DNA of 64,000 bases, taken from assembly GCA_035610365.1 (NCBI GenBank), contig CM069432.1, positions 180,529,027 to 180,593,026 on the forward strand. Reading direction: 5' to 3'. Positions 12,691 through 24,685 of this stretch are shown piece by piece; position 1 is the first letter of the stretch; every line of letters starts with the position of its first letter. This DNA comes from Aquatica leii (taxonomy: Eukaryota; Arthropoda; Insecta; Coleoptera; Lampyridae). The notes under the pieces were generated by a model that was given only the letters and a program-made list of their open reading frames with translations, made no database searches and was not told the origin of the DNA. Made by a program: the position numbers and the translations under genes.

Positions 12691-13501
12691 ACTTGTATAC
12701 AATATAAACACCAACGGGATTCTTTCTTTTTTTTTGTTTGTTTATATCTTTTGAAGATGTACATTTGTTTTGTTTTACGTCTAATTTAGATATTGCATAT
12801 AAAGCGCTGATTTTCTGCGAGTTTCCGTGTGTTGTCAGCGAATTCTAAATCAAACGCAAATTCTCAATAAACAGTTTCGTTTTTTGTTAAGCTTCCGGAA
12901 CACGATACGAAGTTAACCGATAATACTGATATTTCGATTCAAGTATTTAAAAAATGCATAAAAATAATATGTAACAGCAGTATTGTCGATAACAGGTAAA
13001 TATCATTGTTATATTTATACGTTAGTGGTAAATTATAAGCATAATTGCATACATATCTGCTTCTTCTTCGGTTTTTTTTACTTGTTTTATTTATTATTTA
13101 TTCTTGGTGTGTTATTACCATTGTTACTTTTATAGTCTGTTCGATTATAAATTATTATTTTTAAAAAGGATTATTTGGGTATGCTGTAAAAATGAGAAGA
13201 CTTAGCTATAGAACATTTTAACTATTTAGTTTTTTTTATTGTTTTAAATCTTTTAAAAAAATTATAGACATCAGTTTTTTTGATATACATATTCTACAGT
13301 TACAAAAATGCAAAATTCCTATTTCATTCTGGAGTTTAGTATCTCAATTGTTTTTATGCTTTATTTACTTTACCTACATAATGTTTCTAAAGCATTTTCT
13401 ACCTTAATTTGTAAAATGGAATTATTTGTGTTTTAGCTTAATTTTTAGTTAAAAAAAAATTTACGTCTAAAGCTCTAATTGTTAACTATCAACAATATAT
13501 A

Positions 13502-15300
13502 CAGAGTGTCCCAAAAATGCTAAGAAATAAAGCTACCACGTATTGTAGAGGTCAAAATAAGTTGATCAAAATCTACTTAAAAAATTACATTTTTTTACGC
13601 TGTTTATAAATACGTATAAAAAGTCTAATCAAAATTGGCATTAGTGCATTTTGGAGAATTATTCTACTTCCAGGATTAAAAAAAAACAAAAATAAATATA
13701 GAAGGGTTAAAACCGCCTTCAGCCATTTGTATTTTTTTAAATAATTTTCTTAGAGGATGTAATACGACTCTAAAACTTTTTTAACGGGAAAACTTACCTA
13801 TCATCTTTAGTTTTCGCTTTTGTAAAAACTGAGTGTTTTGCATAGCTTCTAAAGAAAACAATGTTTTCTTAAACACTAATAACCGATATTTTTGGTACAC
13901 GTTTAATAAAATCGTAATACTAAATTTAGTTGGTGGTAAACACAATGTGACCTTCACCTTAATTTAGGCAGACGTCAATTCGATGTAAAAAATAAAATGC
14001 ACCCTTCTTAAAACATCGTCGTTTTCTAGTAATGCGTTTACAGCATTTTAAATTCTGTTCTACAATTGATCGGAATTATTAATTTGAACCTTGTACACTT
14101 GTGTTTTTAGCACTCCTCAGATAAAGAAATCGCGGAGCTCATGCAATGGCTGCTTTTTGTCTCCTACTAATCCATGTACCAGCAAATTGTTTATTAAGAT
14201 ATTATCTTATGGACGTGGAAAATACGGTGGTTCACCGTTGTGCATCAAAAACATTTAACGCAAATTAAAGGGCAAGTTTGCTACTAATTTTGACAAACTT
14301 TTTTGAAGAAAACGAAAGTAACTAGCGCCATCTAGACGATCATGCAATCGGAATGGCCCAACTATAAAATTGCCAATAATTGCGACCCAGACATTAATTC
14401 TCGTTGATAATGTCTACCTGTAATAGCATGTTGATCCGTTGTCAAGTGGCAATACTGCCTGCACTGGCTGAATGTGCAATTGACAAAGTAATTGATCTCA
14501 AAAGATTCAATTTACAGTGCTTTTTAGAATCCTAGTCTGTCGTTGCAATGTTCTGGTACTGGTCTCAAGATTGTCATCAATTCTTTGAAAAACAACATTT
14601 TCCGCAATGGGTGTTTGAACTTGTCTAGGTCTTCCAGCGTTATTTCTAACTGGCTTTAAACTTCCTGTTTTTCGAACACGTCTTTCGAATCGGATAAAAT
14701 TTATGTGATTTGGAATTTCCAGGTTAGCATACTTCTCTCGATACACGCAGTGCCGGTGTAGCCAGGGGTCCTTTCCGTGCTATAGCACCGGAAGGTAAAA
14801 TATTTTAGGGCGGTTTACATCTGCCCATTATTGATGAGCTACTTTGATAATATTTAATGTTAATGTTAGGACACAAATTTTAAAAGTAAAAACAATATAA
14901 AAAAATAAAGGGTATTTCTTTTGACTGGTAAAATTCGTTGTACATAAGAATTTGATAAGAGTATACAAGTTTTTTTTTAAGTTTGTTTATTTTGTTTATT
15001 GACTTTTCATTGTGCTTTAAAATAAATAATAAATTTTTATTTTTTTATATCTTATTAAAAAAATTGTTATAAAAAAGAAGACTAATACCCACTATGCAAT
15101 ATATTTAAGACTAGGCGCAGTCGTTCACGTTATTACAGAAGCACTGGGCGGCGAAGTACCTTAAACCGGCACTGGATACACGTGGACACTTTTGAGGCAG
15201 TTGTCTTGACAGAATACAAAAATTAACTGCATGTCGATCTGTTTATTAAAAGTTAAATCCGTAGCAGAAACAACAACAGTAATAGCAATTAAAGCAATAA
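13502..15300 (-). mobile_element. Mariner-like element with DUF4817-type transposase, split by a hAT MITE
   Basis: The plus-side end is TA followed by CAGAGTGTCCCAAAAATGC, a mariner-like terminus. The other end was not found, so the upper boundary is approximate. On the minus strand the transposase starts near 15240 (QDNCLKSVHVYREKYANLE across the insertion) and continues with FIRFERRVRKTGSLK and NAGRPRQVQTP, typical of the helix-turn-helix DUF4817 start and linker of insect elements. Further down come NVWVAIIGNFIVGPFRL and FLMHNGEPPYFPRP, equivalent to the DDE catalytic region (VNVWCGI..GPF; FMHDGAPAHFS). Stops and the nested MITE make it non-functional. Confidence 0.75.
14748..15174. mobile_element. 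hAT-type MITE with 8-bp target duplication
   Basis: The element begins CAGTGCCGGT and ends with the reverse complement (accggcactg). It is flanked by exact 8-bp direct repeats gatacacg at 14740-14747 and 15175-15182. CAGTG ends with 8-bp duplications are the hAT signature. It is 427 bp with no coding capacity. It interrupts the transposase frame of the surrounding mariner-like element, so it is the younger insertion. The interior resembles neither hAT family found elsewhere in this window. Confidence 0.85.
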
Positions 15301-15539
15301 GAGTGATTGCAATAAAAAAACTGGTGTGGTTGCTACACGACTTTCCTATAAAAAATGATGAAGGAATGTCTAAATTTTTTTAAGGTTATGTTGTCATAAA
15401 ACCACTTTGAAGTGATTTTTAAAATTTTTTTCTTCGATTTCATTAAATATATAACCGAAATATAGCAAATTAAGCTTATGACCTATAACCCCTATATTTG
15501 TGCGCCTCGATATTGCTTTCTCTTTTAGTAAATCAGTAA

Positions 15540-15800
15540 AAATGATTATTTTTAACGTATTTTGCTTTCCCTTCAAGATATGAATTTTTTTTCTAAAAAA
15601 AATCGTCGCAAGCAGGATTGGAATGTAGATTATATTTGTGAATTCATTTTAAATGATAAATAAAATATCTTATAAACTGTTAATGTTAGAATTTTTTTTA
15701 TTTGAATAAATTGTTAGAAAGAATTATCTCTATAAGAAACTGTAAAAATAATTTGACTAATTTACATACGTACAAAATTATATAAAAAAAACTTTATATT
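15540..15800 (-). repeat. Diverged SINE-like repeat, copy A
   Basis: This unit and copy B at 16105-16345 match over about 240 bp, sharing a leading ttatttttaacgtat, cttcaagatatg, and a trailing tacaaaattatata. In copy B the region corresponding to 15600-15640 contains a good tRNA box B. Here it is eroded. Confidence 0.55.
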
Positions 15801-15877
15801 TCTTATCTTAGTAAAGCTTTTTAATTAGGTGTAGCTGCTATGTTTAATTAAACAACCGTCTTGTTGTAGGTTACGGC

Positions 15878-15912
15878 GACGTTTCGTGGTCTCAATGTGA
15901 CCACTTTATCAG
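15878..15912 (-). ncRNA. Hammerhead-ribozyme-like motif (orphan fragment)
   Basis: On the minus strand CTGATAA is followed by a perfect 6-bp stem GTGGTC/GACCAC with an ACATTGA loop, then GAAAC directly followed by GTC. This is the minimal hammerhead layout known from PLE terminal repeats (CUGANGA, stem II, GAAAC...GUC). The core differs at one position (A for the invariant G of CUGANGA) and one extra A precedes the stem. No PLE coding sequence lies next to it, so it is a stray repeat fragment between the two SINE-like copies. Confidence 0.6.
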
Positions 15913-16104
15913 GCCAAATCCTAACAGTTATGGTCGTGTCGTCATTACATTTAATCTTAAAACACTAAAATAGTTTCTATATAGGTATATAATTAAATAG
16001 ATATTTTATTATTTTACAATTTTGTTGTTTAATACGAACGTACATAAATGCGTTTACAAACGAATAACTACATAGATACGATAATTTTTATAAAAATATA
16101 GAAA

Positions 16105-16345
16105 AAAATGTTATTTTTAACGTATCTTGCTGTCCCTTCAAGATATGGAATTTAAAAAAAACGTCGCAGGCAGAATTCGAACCTAGATTATATATGAAAT
16201 TCACTTTAAATTATAAATCAAATATCTAATAAACTGTTAATGTTAGAAAAAAATTTTATTGAATAAATTGTTAGGAAGGATTAAAATGTAAAAATAATGC
16301 GAATAATTTACATTCGTACAAAATTATATAAGAAAAACTGTTAAA
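16105..16345 (-). repeat. SINE-like repeat, copy B, with tRNA box B
   Basis: On the minus strand ctaGGTTCGAATTCtg (16171-16186) matches the RNA polymerase III box B consensus GGTTCGAANCC closely. A clear box A upstream was not found. Box B followed by ctgcgacg and an AT-rich body shared with copy A suggests a tRNA-derived SINE. Confidence 0.45.
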
Positions 16346-17160
16346 AATGACGAGTACACCTACTTTCGATTTCTTTATCAGACCCATCTTTTGATAGAAC
16401 TTAGAGAATATGAAAAGCCAGCTCCACTAAATTTTAAGTTACTAGGACTTTTGATTCTAGAGTTGTCGTGAGTACATTGTTACACACAGATACACACACA
16501 GACACCCAAAATTATATTTTTTTAAATACTGTTTTCTGATTCAGGAGACCTTAAAACGTAAAATTATGCAAAAAAATTTTTGAAAAAAAATTACGATCGC
16601 TACACTTTTCTTATAGAAAAGCAAAAATAATACAAAAGCAACTAAAAGTGAAAAAATTATTGAAACATTTACTATCAACAATAAACGAAGACGATTATGA
16701 AGTTGTTTCTTGTCAAAATCGTGACTTTTGTTTTGTTTGTGTGTTACGGCCAACAAAATTTTATAATAGTTTATTATCCAATGTATAAAAGCAAAACTAA
16801 TACTACGCGTTAATAGATAAATTTAAATTGTACATATTATACAACAAACTGCAAAGTATTTGTATAAAAAAACAATAACTACAAATTTTCAAAATGTTAA
16901 TTTTGACTTTAATTTTAAACCAAGTAATCAATCTAAAAAGCTGTACAAACCGAACAATTAAATTGTATTTCTTATAAATATGATCAAAGTCAAATAATCG
17001 ACATTAGTGATCAAATCAAAAATTACTGGAATTATAAAGAAATGTACCAAAAAGATCAGAAAATTGTAAACGGTAATGTATTCTTTTTCAGCGATTTTTT
17101 ATAACTATTTTGCTTTGGCTCGGCTTTGGCTCATAAAAAAAAGAACAGAAAAAGTGGTTC

Positions 17161-17722
17161 ATGTACAATTTTCATCTTTCAGTAGCTTGCATACATTTTT
17201 ACTACTTCGCACAGAAGTACGATGGTTATCTTCTGATAAAATTTGAGAACGGACTACTGTCAGAATTTTGGTGTAGCCTTAGACACGAGTATCCAGACTG
17301 TGATACACTTTTTAACAGTAAAGATCGTTTTAAAAAATTATTTTTATTTCGAATTGTTACGATTAAATTAATGATCCCTTCTTATCGGAGGAAGAGTTAG
17401 TTTCGACGTTTTGTGTTCACGATGAACACTTCATCAACACTTTTATTGTGAGAAATAAATATAAAATGTATATAAGTACATGACTAACAAACAAAATTAA
17501 CGTAAGAGATTTACAAATTGAACGAACTAACAAACGTTATAATGATGTGTACAAAAATTGTTTTTAATAATTTTACCTAAAATTTACCAAATATTTTCCT
17601 AAAACTAAAAGTCTCAATAACGTTTATTTAGTTAATTAATTAGTTCAAAAAGATACAGGGGCTCCGCCAAACTAACTTTAACTTGTAAAAGCTCCACGCC
17701 TAAAAAAGTTTGAGAAACGCTG
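17161..17722 (+). pseudogene. hAT transposase 3' remnant (ZBED5/GTF2IRD2-like) with 3' terminus
   Basis: The plus strand reads FENGLLSEFWCSLRHEYPD near 17245-17300. This resembles the 'FW.SL..EYP.L' block close to the C-terminus of ZBED5-type hAT transposases. The usual following dimerisation block is missing. About 400 bp further on, gtttgagaaacgctg at 17708-17722 is the reverse of a CAG..TTTCTCAAAC terminus, typical for this hAT group. Between them lies an unrelated hammerhead-like fragment. No 5' end is visible. Confidence 0.5.
17405..17437 (-). ncRNA. Hammerhead-ribozyme-like motif (orphan fragment)
   Basis: On the minus strand TTGATGA is followed by a perfect stem GTGTTCA/TGAACAC with a TCG loop, then AAAAC and GTC. 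The layout equals the minimal hammerhead of PLEs. Two core changes are seen (U for C at the start of CUGAUGA, A for G in GAAA), so cleavage is unlikely. Confidence 0.5.
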
Positions 17723-18590
17723 GTATAGACTAATGCAATAGTCAACATTCACAGTCTATAAAAACTTATAGAACCGCTCTTATGTAATATTCCGTATGTT
17801 TAACGTCAAATTCAAACTATAGTAGATATGCGAAGCGTAATAATATTGTAAACCCTATCAATTTGTTATGTCGACTACAAATTTAAAAAATATTGTTTAT
17901 CTGCAATGACTGTAATTTTATCGTCATCCACTTGCCTCACAAACATCAATAATTAATAAATTTATACAAATATTGCTGATATATAAACTTTTATTTGTGT
18001 TGATTGAATAAAAAATAAGTTTTGAACGTTTGTAATAAAATTATACAATTAAATGCTTTATACATGCACCGCTGTTATTGTTACTACTTGAATTGTAATT
18101 CTAATTGAAATTGTCAAATATGTGATTCTTCTGTAAAGATTAATTGGAGAATTATTGTATGTATTTGTGGGATGGAAGCTTAAGCTAAGATTAGAACTTT
18201 TTCCTTTGTTTGATTTATTGCTGAAATTAATTAAAATAGATTTTGAACTGTATAGAATATAAATACGGCATTAAAAACCCATTATAGACGTATATAGAAG
18301 CTTTTAATAAGGTACTCAAAATTGTTATTGACTGTGTATTAGACTATAAGAAAAAATTCTTTTTGCTTTCAGCTAAAACATTTCTATACTTTGATGACAT
18401 TTGTTTTTAAATTATAAAATAAATATTTAGAAATTAAACGCTTCTATCAGTTACATACTTATAATAAGCTCAATGACAATACTTACATTATTCTTTAAAA
18501 CTCAAAATCTGTTACTAAATGTAAAAGAGGTAAATAATGTTCCAAATCACTTTTAAATACATATATCCATTAAGATATTACGTATGCAAG
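17723..18590. other. AT-rich DNA without a recognised gene
   Basis: No coding or repeat signal recognised. Confidence 0.4.
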
Positions 18591-18630
18591 CAGTGGCGGT
18601 TCGTGAGGTCGGGCTTAGGATGGGCTACAT
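18591..18630. repeat. Lone hAT terminus
   Basis: The sequence cagtggcggttcgtgaggtc starts with the CAGTGGCGG end shared by the hAT elements at 47016 and 60213. The matching opposite end was not found nearby, so this is a truncated or broken copy of a related hAT. Confidence 0.4.
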
Positions 18631-19144
18631 TTTTCAAAAAGCTTGTAGATAACGTGAACGTTTTAAAATATCATCACGTAAACTAATATTATTTACATTT
18701 GTATAGAAGTTCAAAAATACTAGTATCATCTAAGTAATTTGATTCAACGGATATGTTTATTATGTTATGTTATGATCAATTTCATTTTATTGTTTTCTTT
18801 TCGATAAAAATAAAAGTGTATTGCGGTATTTTTAGCTTTCTGAGAGATACTATTTCAACTTTCAACGACAGCCTTACAAATTAATTTTAAAAAAATTATA
18901 CAGTACTTTTTAGCGTTTTTATGTACGACAAATATACCATTTCACTTACAATAGGTCGTGCAATTCTGACCGCTTAATGAAATCTCGTAGCGGGGGTCGC
19001 GACGTCACGTTATAATGCTCTGCTACATATACAGCCATAGTCTCAAATAATTGTAGCCCCAACTTAAAGAAATTATTTTTATTGTTTAACTTTATTTGTT
19101 CACCTAAGTGTTATCAATTAATTACATTTACATTACATCAAATT

Positions 19145-22100
19145 CTATTTACATTTATTACATTTCTTTTTTTTCTCTTCTCCTCTTAACTGTTTTCTCT
19201 TTCTCCATACGTCTTCCATCCACTCCGCCTCTTTTTTGTTTTCTCCTAAGATATCTTCTATTTTTTTAACCTCTTCTCTTAGCTCATTGCACTCATTCCT
19301 CATGTGTTTAAGGTTTTCTGTCTCTTCTCCCCATAGGCTGCACATCTTTTTTCTGATTTCTCCCGCATTTGTTTCCTAGCTCTTTATTTCCACATGTGAA
19401 CTTTGCTATCATTTTATTTTTCATGTTGCTTTTATTCTTTTTCCTCTTTAGGTATTCTGACACCCCTTCTCCGTTGATATTCTTATAATTTACATTATAC
19501 CTGCCCTCTTTTATGTTTGTCTATTTTTCCTGGTTTTTTATGTCCTTATCTTTCCTTATTATTTCCTTTCCTACCCTTACTCCCTCTTCCCTTAATTTCT
19601 CTACATCTTCTCTTGCGTACCCGTTTATTTTATAATATTCTTCTTTGTCGTCCTGCTCGTACTTCACTTTTCCTCTTTTTATCTCTTTCCAACATTACTG
19701 TAGTATTATGCACTCGGTTCTTTCCCTCAGTTCTTAGCCCTTTTTCCTCTCTCTACTCTTATTTTTTCTGTCTGCACTTCCTCTCTTATAATATACCCCG
19801 GTGTTTCCTTCTCGAGCCCTCCCAGTAAACACAAAATTGATAATGTTTAGTAACAGTTTCAAAACAAAAATTTATGTTTCACTCTTGTTTCAAACATAAA
19901 AGAAACCTAAGTGCCTTAAAATAGCTATAACTCCATCGCTGTTTCACTTATTTAAATCAGTATAGTTTCGGTACTTTAAATTCAAATCTGTTGTAAATAA
20001 ATGTTGCATTCGGTTTACGTTTTAAAAGCTTTGTTCTTGAACTGATACAAAATGATCGATAAATATATGAACTAAAACAATTCTTTTAATAATACATACA
20101 TACATACATACACTAGTTTTGGTTTTAAAATGAAAAAATTAAATCGATATTTCAAAGGCACGTTTCAAATTATGATTGTGCAATATTTTTAAATACAATA
20201 TCACATTGAGTTTCAGTAGGTTCAGGTTTTCCAAATAATCAGATTATTTATCAATTATTTTTTTACATATATTGCAATTTTATCTGATATGGTCTTTTCA
20301 CGGAAGCCTCTAAAACTGCATCAGTTACTGTTGGGTAGCAACTTTTAACCACATCTGTAACATAGAAATAAATATTTGATTTATATACATAATCACAGAG
20401 TTGCACAAATTGAATTATACAATTTTTTAACAAAAAAAAAACACAAACTTAATAAAAATATCACTTTAGCAATCAGAAGAAAATTATAAAAACACTACGA
20501 ATACCTTTAGCTGTACATAAACGTATAGAAAACTTGAAGAATTGAACTGTAATTAATGACACTGAAACCTTAATTAATCCTGAAGTATCATCAGAGTTAC
20601 GCAATAATCTACCTTAACGCAACAATGTGTGTTAATTTGCATTCTTTTTTATACAAATTGAAACATGTACATGATACATAAAGAACAGAAATGATGATAA
20701 TATTGACTACATTTATGGATTATAATGAAGTGTTTCGACTTACCGTTTATTGTTCCATTTCGTAATTGTACACACAGCAGCACTTATCAAACTACAACCG
20801 AACAAGTGAAGAAAATATCAATTTGCAGCGCAACGTTGGCGACACTAATCAAAAACATAGCAACGACTAATGCTGACTAATAAGAAAGTATTCATTTTTA
20901 CTAAAACGATTTAACTGTTTTGAAAATAATTCAATCTTATATAATCGTTCTTCAAACAATTCTAGTTATTCAAAAAATACTCGGTTTTAACAAATCAGTT
21001 TTTAAACGATGGCTATTATTGGAAAGAAATTGCAAGTACTGACACGATTTAAAAATGATTGGGAAAATCGGAACTCTTTCAATTTGTTCACTGCAAGATG
21101 TAAATGAAATAAAAATGAAACTAAGACGAAACAACGTAATGAAACAATTGTTTTAATTTTGTGACTACAACAGTTTCAATCCGCGTTTAATGAGCTAATA
21201 CCCATTTCCAGTATTTTTCTTATACCTTTTCTACCTCTTTATACTCCTTCCACCTCCATATTTCCGCCCTATATATCACCGCACTTTTTATTAGTTTTTC
21301 AAACAACCGTCTTCTTTTTTTATGTCCACCCCAAACAACTTTTCCCCCACACTCCACACGTGTCTTATTAACCTGTTTCTATTCCTCACTCTAGCTTTTA
21401 TATGTTCTCCCTCCTGCTTCATTGTATAACCTAAGTATGTAAATTTCTTTAGTTGCTGTACTTCCTCCTCCCTATATTTCCACTTCTTTCTTTTTCTTTC
21501 CACCTCTTCTTTTCTAAATACCATTATTTTTGTTTTCTCCGTGTTTACTTCTATTTATTTTTTTATGTATTTTCCAGCGTTTTCAACATCGCCTTCATTT
21601 CCTTTGCATCCTTAGCCATCAATACTATGTCATCCGCATATGTCAACGACCACACCTTTATTTTCCTTACTAATATCCTTTTTATCTGTTGTCCCCTCAT
21701 TGTTTCCTCTAAATCCTCCGTATAAATTGCAAATAGGATTGGGCTCAGTGAGCATCCCTGTCTCAACCCTCTCCTTGTAACAAATTTCTCGCTCTTCTCT
21801 CCATTCACTTTCACCCTGCTCTTCGTTTTTTCGTAAATTTTTTCTATTCTTTTTACTAATCTTTTATTATTTTTTTCTCATGTGTTTTCACAGATTTTTC
21901 TTGTTCTCTCTGTCAAAAGCGGCTTTTAAATCTACGAACGGTGCCATCATTTTCTCTCTTTTATTCCTTAGCTCTCTACTCGCCAAGTGTTTCAATATTT
22001 ATATGTTGTCTATCACTCTTTTTCCCTTTCTGAATCCCGTTTGTCCGCTTGGTACCAAATTTTTCACCTTTTTTATTGCCTCTATTACTTTCTCTTCGTT

Positions 22101-22640
22101 TATTTCATCTCTATCCCCTTTTGTCAGTCTTACTACTACTTCTTTTCTATGCCTTTCTCTTTCTTTCTGATTTTATTCTTCCTCTCCTAGCAGGTTCTTA
22201 AAATATCTCTCCCATTCTTTTATCTATATTCCCTTTGTCTACCATTTTCTCTTCGTTTCTTTCTTTAGCTATTTCCATACCTCTACTTCCGTTTTTATTT
22301 CGTTGGTCTGATCTCCTTGTTTCTTTATGTTTTCTTCCTTCTTTCCCTCGCATGTTTTCTTATAGCTTTTTACTGCTTCTTTGTATTCTTTTTTTTCTTT
22401 TTTCTTTCCACTGTTTTAATATTTTTCTTGTCTTTTTTTATGCTTTTTTGCATTCTTTATCCCACTATTTATTCCATCTTGTTTTGTCCTCCTTTCACTT
22501 TTTAAACCTGATTTTCTCTGTTGCTATCTACATCGTCTCTCACATTTCTCCACACTCTCTTGTAAACCCTTCTCTACCCATAACGTTTTTCCTATTCTCT
22601 CTTTTCATGTCTTTATAATCTCTTCTGACCATATTTTTTT
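19145..22640 (-). pseudogene. LINE (non-LTR retrotransposon) ORF2 remnant, interrupted
   Basis: The minus strand encodes, in order, a Lys/Glu-rich region (22640-21850), then reverse transcriptase with RRGLRQGCSLSPILFAIYTEDL and the catalytic TYADDIVLMAKD (21814-21563). The thumb region follows with QLKKFTYLGYTMKQEG and VWSVGEKLFG (21524-21291), then IYRAEIWRW... and YWKWVLAH before an interruption. After the inserted element it resumes with LEKETPGYIIREE (19815-19770), FTCGNKE, and the C-terminal Cys/His tail CSLWGEETENLKHMRNEC (19345-19290). The RT style (YADDIVLMA, YLGY, TPGYIIREE) resembles a LINE lineage abundant in insects. Many stops and frameshifts are present. The endonuclease part was not recognised. 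The plus-strand frames full of Phe/Leu/Ser here are its antisense shadows. Confidence 0.85.
19823..21192. mobile_element. DNA element with TIRs inserted in the LINE, family unknown
   Basis: The LINE coding sequence stops at YWKWVLAH (about 21195) and resumes at LEKETPGY (about 19820). The intervening 1370 bp begins cagtaaacacaaaattgata and ends, on the other strand, cattaaacgcggattgaaac. These are imperfect terminal inverted repeats of about 25 bp. No target duplication is obvious. One short minus-strand frame near 20360-20260 reads VKSCYPTVTDAVLEASVKRP, which I cannot assign. A short (CATA) microsatellite lies at 20095-20112. Confidence 0.55.
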
Positions 22641-22903
22641 CGTTATGTACTCCTCGTTTTTTACATTTTTTTTTACTTATTTAATCTACGTTGCTTTGAA
22701 TAACGACCATATTAAATTAATGTTTTAGAGTAATAAAAAATATATGATATTTATATCCTATAAATATGTTTAAATATTTTAATTCATAATGATTTCTACA
22801 GTTTTTTTTTTGTTTTAATTAACGTTTGGAGGGCTCTCGCCTTTATAGACCAGCATCGTTGTTTAAACCTTTTCTCTTTATACAAGAAGATTAAGATAAC
22901 ATC

Positions 22904-24086
22904 CAGAGCTGGGCAGTAGTTAACTACAAAGTAGTTAAGCTACTAATCTAATTACTTTATTGTTGACGATAGTTGTATTCTATATATTCATGTTACTTTA
23001 ATTTAATGATGTAACTGTAGTTGGAATAAATTACTTTTTTCGTGTAATCGTATTTAAAAAGTAGTTAGCTACTCTATTTTAACTACAAAAATAGATAAAC
23101 TACTTTGTTAATAGCTTAACTACTTTACTAATAATTAAACTACTTTATTAGCGGCTTTAATTACATGCAATGGCTACAAGTATTCAGCTTGAATTGCAGT
23201 TTCGCAGGTTAAAACGTGTCCTTCAAGTGATGAACGGTAACGCCGAAGTAAACATGAATGTAAAGACTATTCAAAAAATTTTTATAAATGCAGCAAACCT
23301 AATTTGTTTTGAAATGTTAAATGCCACTGATCTAAACGTAAACAAAGTATTACTTTAACAAAATGAAGGTTTTTTTGATTTTGATGAACCTGGTTTGTCT
23401 AAAAAGTTACACATTTCTTCTGATACTGAGAATGAACATGCTCACAAAACCAGAAGAATAGAACTAGAATTGTTAAAACACCTGGAAGATAACAGAATTC
23501 ATATATCTATGTCAGATGATTATAACATTATTTAAAAAATCTTCGCTGCTGTCGAGCGATTATTTTCGTTTTTCACTCATAAATTCGCTCAAAAGAAATG
23601 CATTGGCTGATGCTCTTTTTGAAAAGTTACTTTTATGAAAATGAAATGGATATTGAATACCAGAATAAGTTTATTACTTTAAGTTCTGTTTTTGAAGGCT
23701 TGTTTTATTAATTTTTTTTTGAGAATTTGTAATAAAATAGATATACATGATAATAGAATAAGAGTCCTTACGTTAAAATTGTTTTACTGTTTTCGTGTGA
23801 GCGTGATTGATTTACTTTGTCTTCTTTAATGTAATAATAATTCAGTGTCTATAGGTACTTATTTTTATATGACTGAAAGTGGTATAACATAAATCGTCTC
23901 AGAACTACTTTTTCTACAAGTAGTTGAAAAAAAAACTTATATTTTAGAATACAACTGTTGAGTAGTTAGTAACCTAACTACTTTTTGATTTACGGTAGTT
24001 AGTAGTTAGTAACTTACACTACTTTTAAAAACTAGTAACTTTAGTTAGTAGTTAACTACTTTTACAAAGTAACTTGCCCAGCTCTG
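22904..24086 (+). mobile_element. hAT element with 8-bp duplication, internally deleted
   Basis: Ends are CAGAGCTGGGCA and its reverse (cagctctg), flanked by exact 8-bp repeats ataacatc at 22896-22903 and 24087-24094. Both ends carry arrays of AACTACTTT/AAAGTAGTT motifs, probable subterminal transposase-binding sites. The interior retains transposase remnants: QLELQFRRLKRVLQVMNG (from 23170) and, near 23540-23640, AAVERLFSFF followed after a frameshift by KRNALADALFEKLLL. The latter matches the hAT dimerisation domain (AAVERLFS...LTPKRNALS...FEKLLLLK). The remainder is lost. A non-autonomous, decayed copy. Confidence 0.85.
23170..23640 (+). pseudogene. hAT transposase remnant including dimerisation domain
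   Basis: The first frame, starting MATSIQLELQFRRLKRV, runs 62 codons. After a stop, NEGFFDFDEPGLSKKLHISS continues toward an acidic linker. The C-terminal hAT dimerisation motif AAVERLFSF is followed, one frameshift later, by RNALADALFEKLLL. In hAT transposases this region mediates oligomerisation. The catalytic core upstream is deleted. Confidence 0.7.
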
Positions 24087-24685
24087 ATAACATCTGATCA
24101 TTTAAGATTCTAAAAGTAACTTCGTATGTACATATACATATAGTTTGAATACATTTTACTGTATAATGCAAGGAAGAGAATTTTAACAAGTTATTTTATT
24201 AGTTCTTGCTCATAACAAATAACAAAAATTGTTGCTGTAACACTTAGTCTTTTCTTATCTTTTTTGGTCTCGCACCTTTGTAGCGACTTTAAACGTTTTT
24301 TATCGATTTACATTTACAGTTATTTAATTCTTTTAAGACTAACGAAACCACCATATTTTAGTATAGTATAAACTATTTATTGATTAGTTTATAAAGTTTA
24401 TAAACTCAAATTTTGCTATTATCTTGCAAATTACCAGAAAACAATTTTTATTATATCTATTTGAAAATGGTATTAGTATTTTTTCTTATGTCATTTTCTT
24501 CTATCTTAATGCCAAACCAAAAGTAAAAATACTAATTTCAGGTTTTAAACGCATTAACCATGTTGAGATAGGCCGATTTTTTTTTATATCTGCATTATAA
24601 GGTTATTATGTTAATTTTGCAATCTGTAACATATAATATTAATTGCTATCACAATTCACAATCTGCACAAATAACTTTTTTTATA

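Noticed and set aside
19517-19828. 103-codon plus-strand ORF rich in Phe/Leu/Ser
   Set aside because: It is the antisense shadow of the purine-rich LINE coding strand, which gives recognisable protein on the minus strand.
21453-22618. Several Phe/Leu-rich plus-strand ORFs resembling membrane proteins
   Set aside because: They lie opposite the Lys/Glu-rich LINE ORF2 and mirror its codons; no independent signal.
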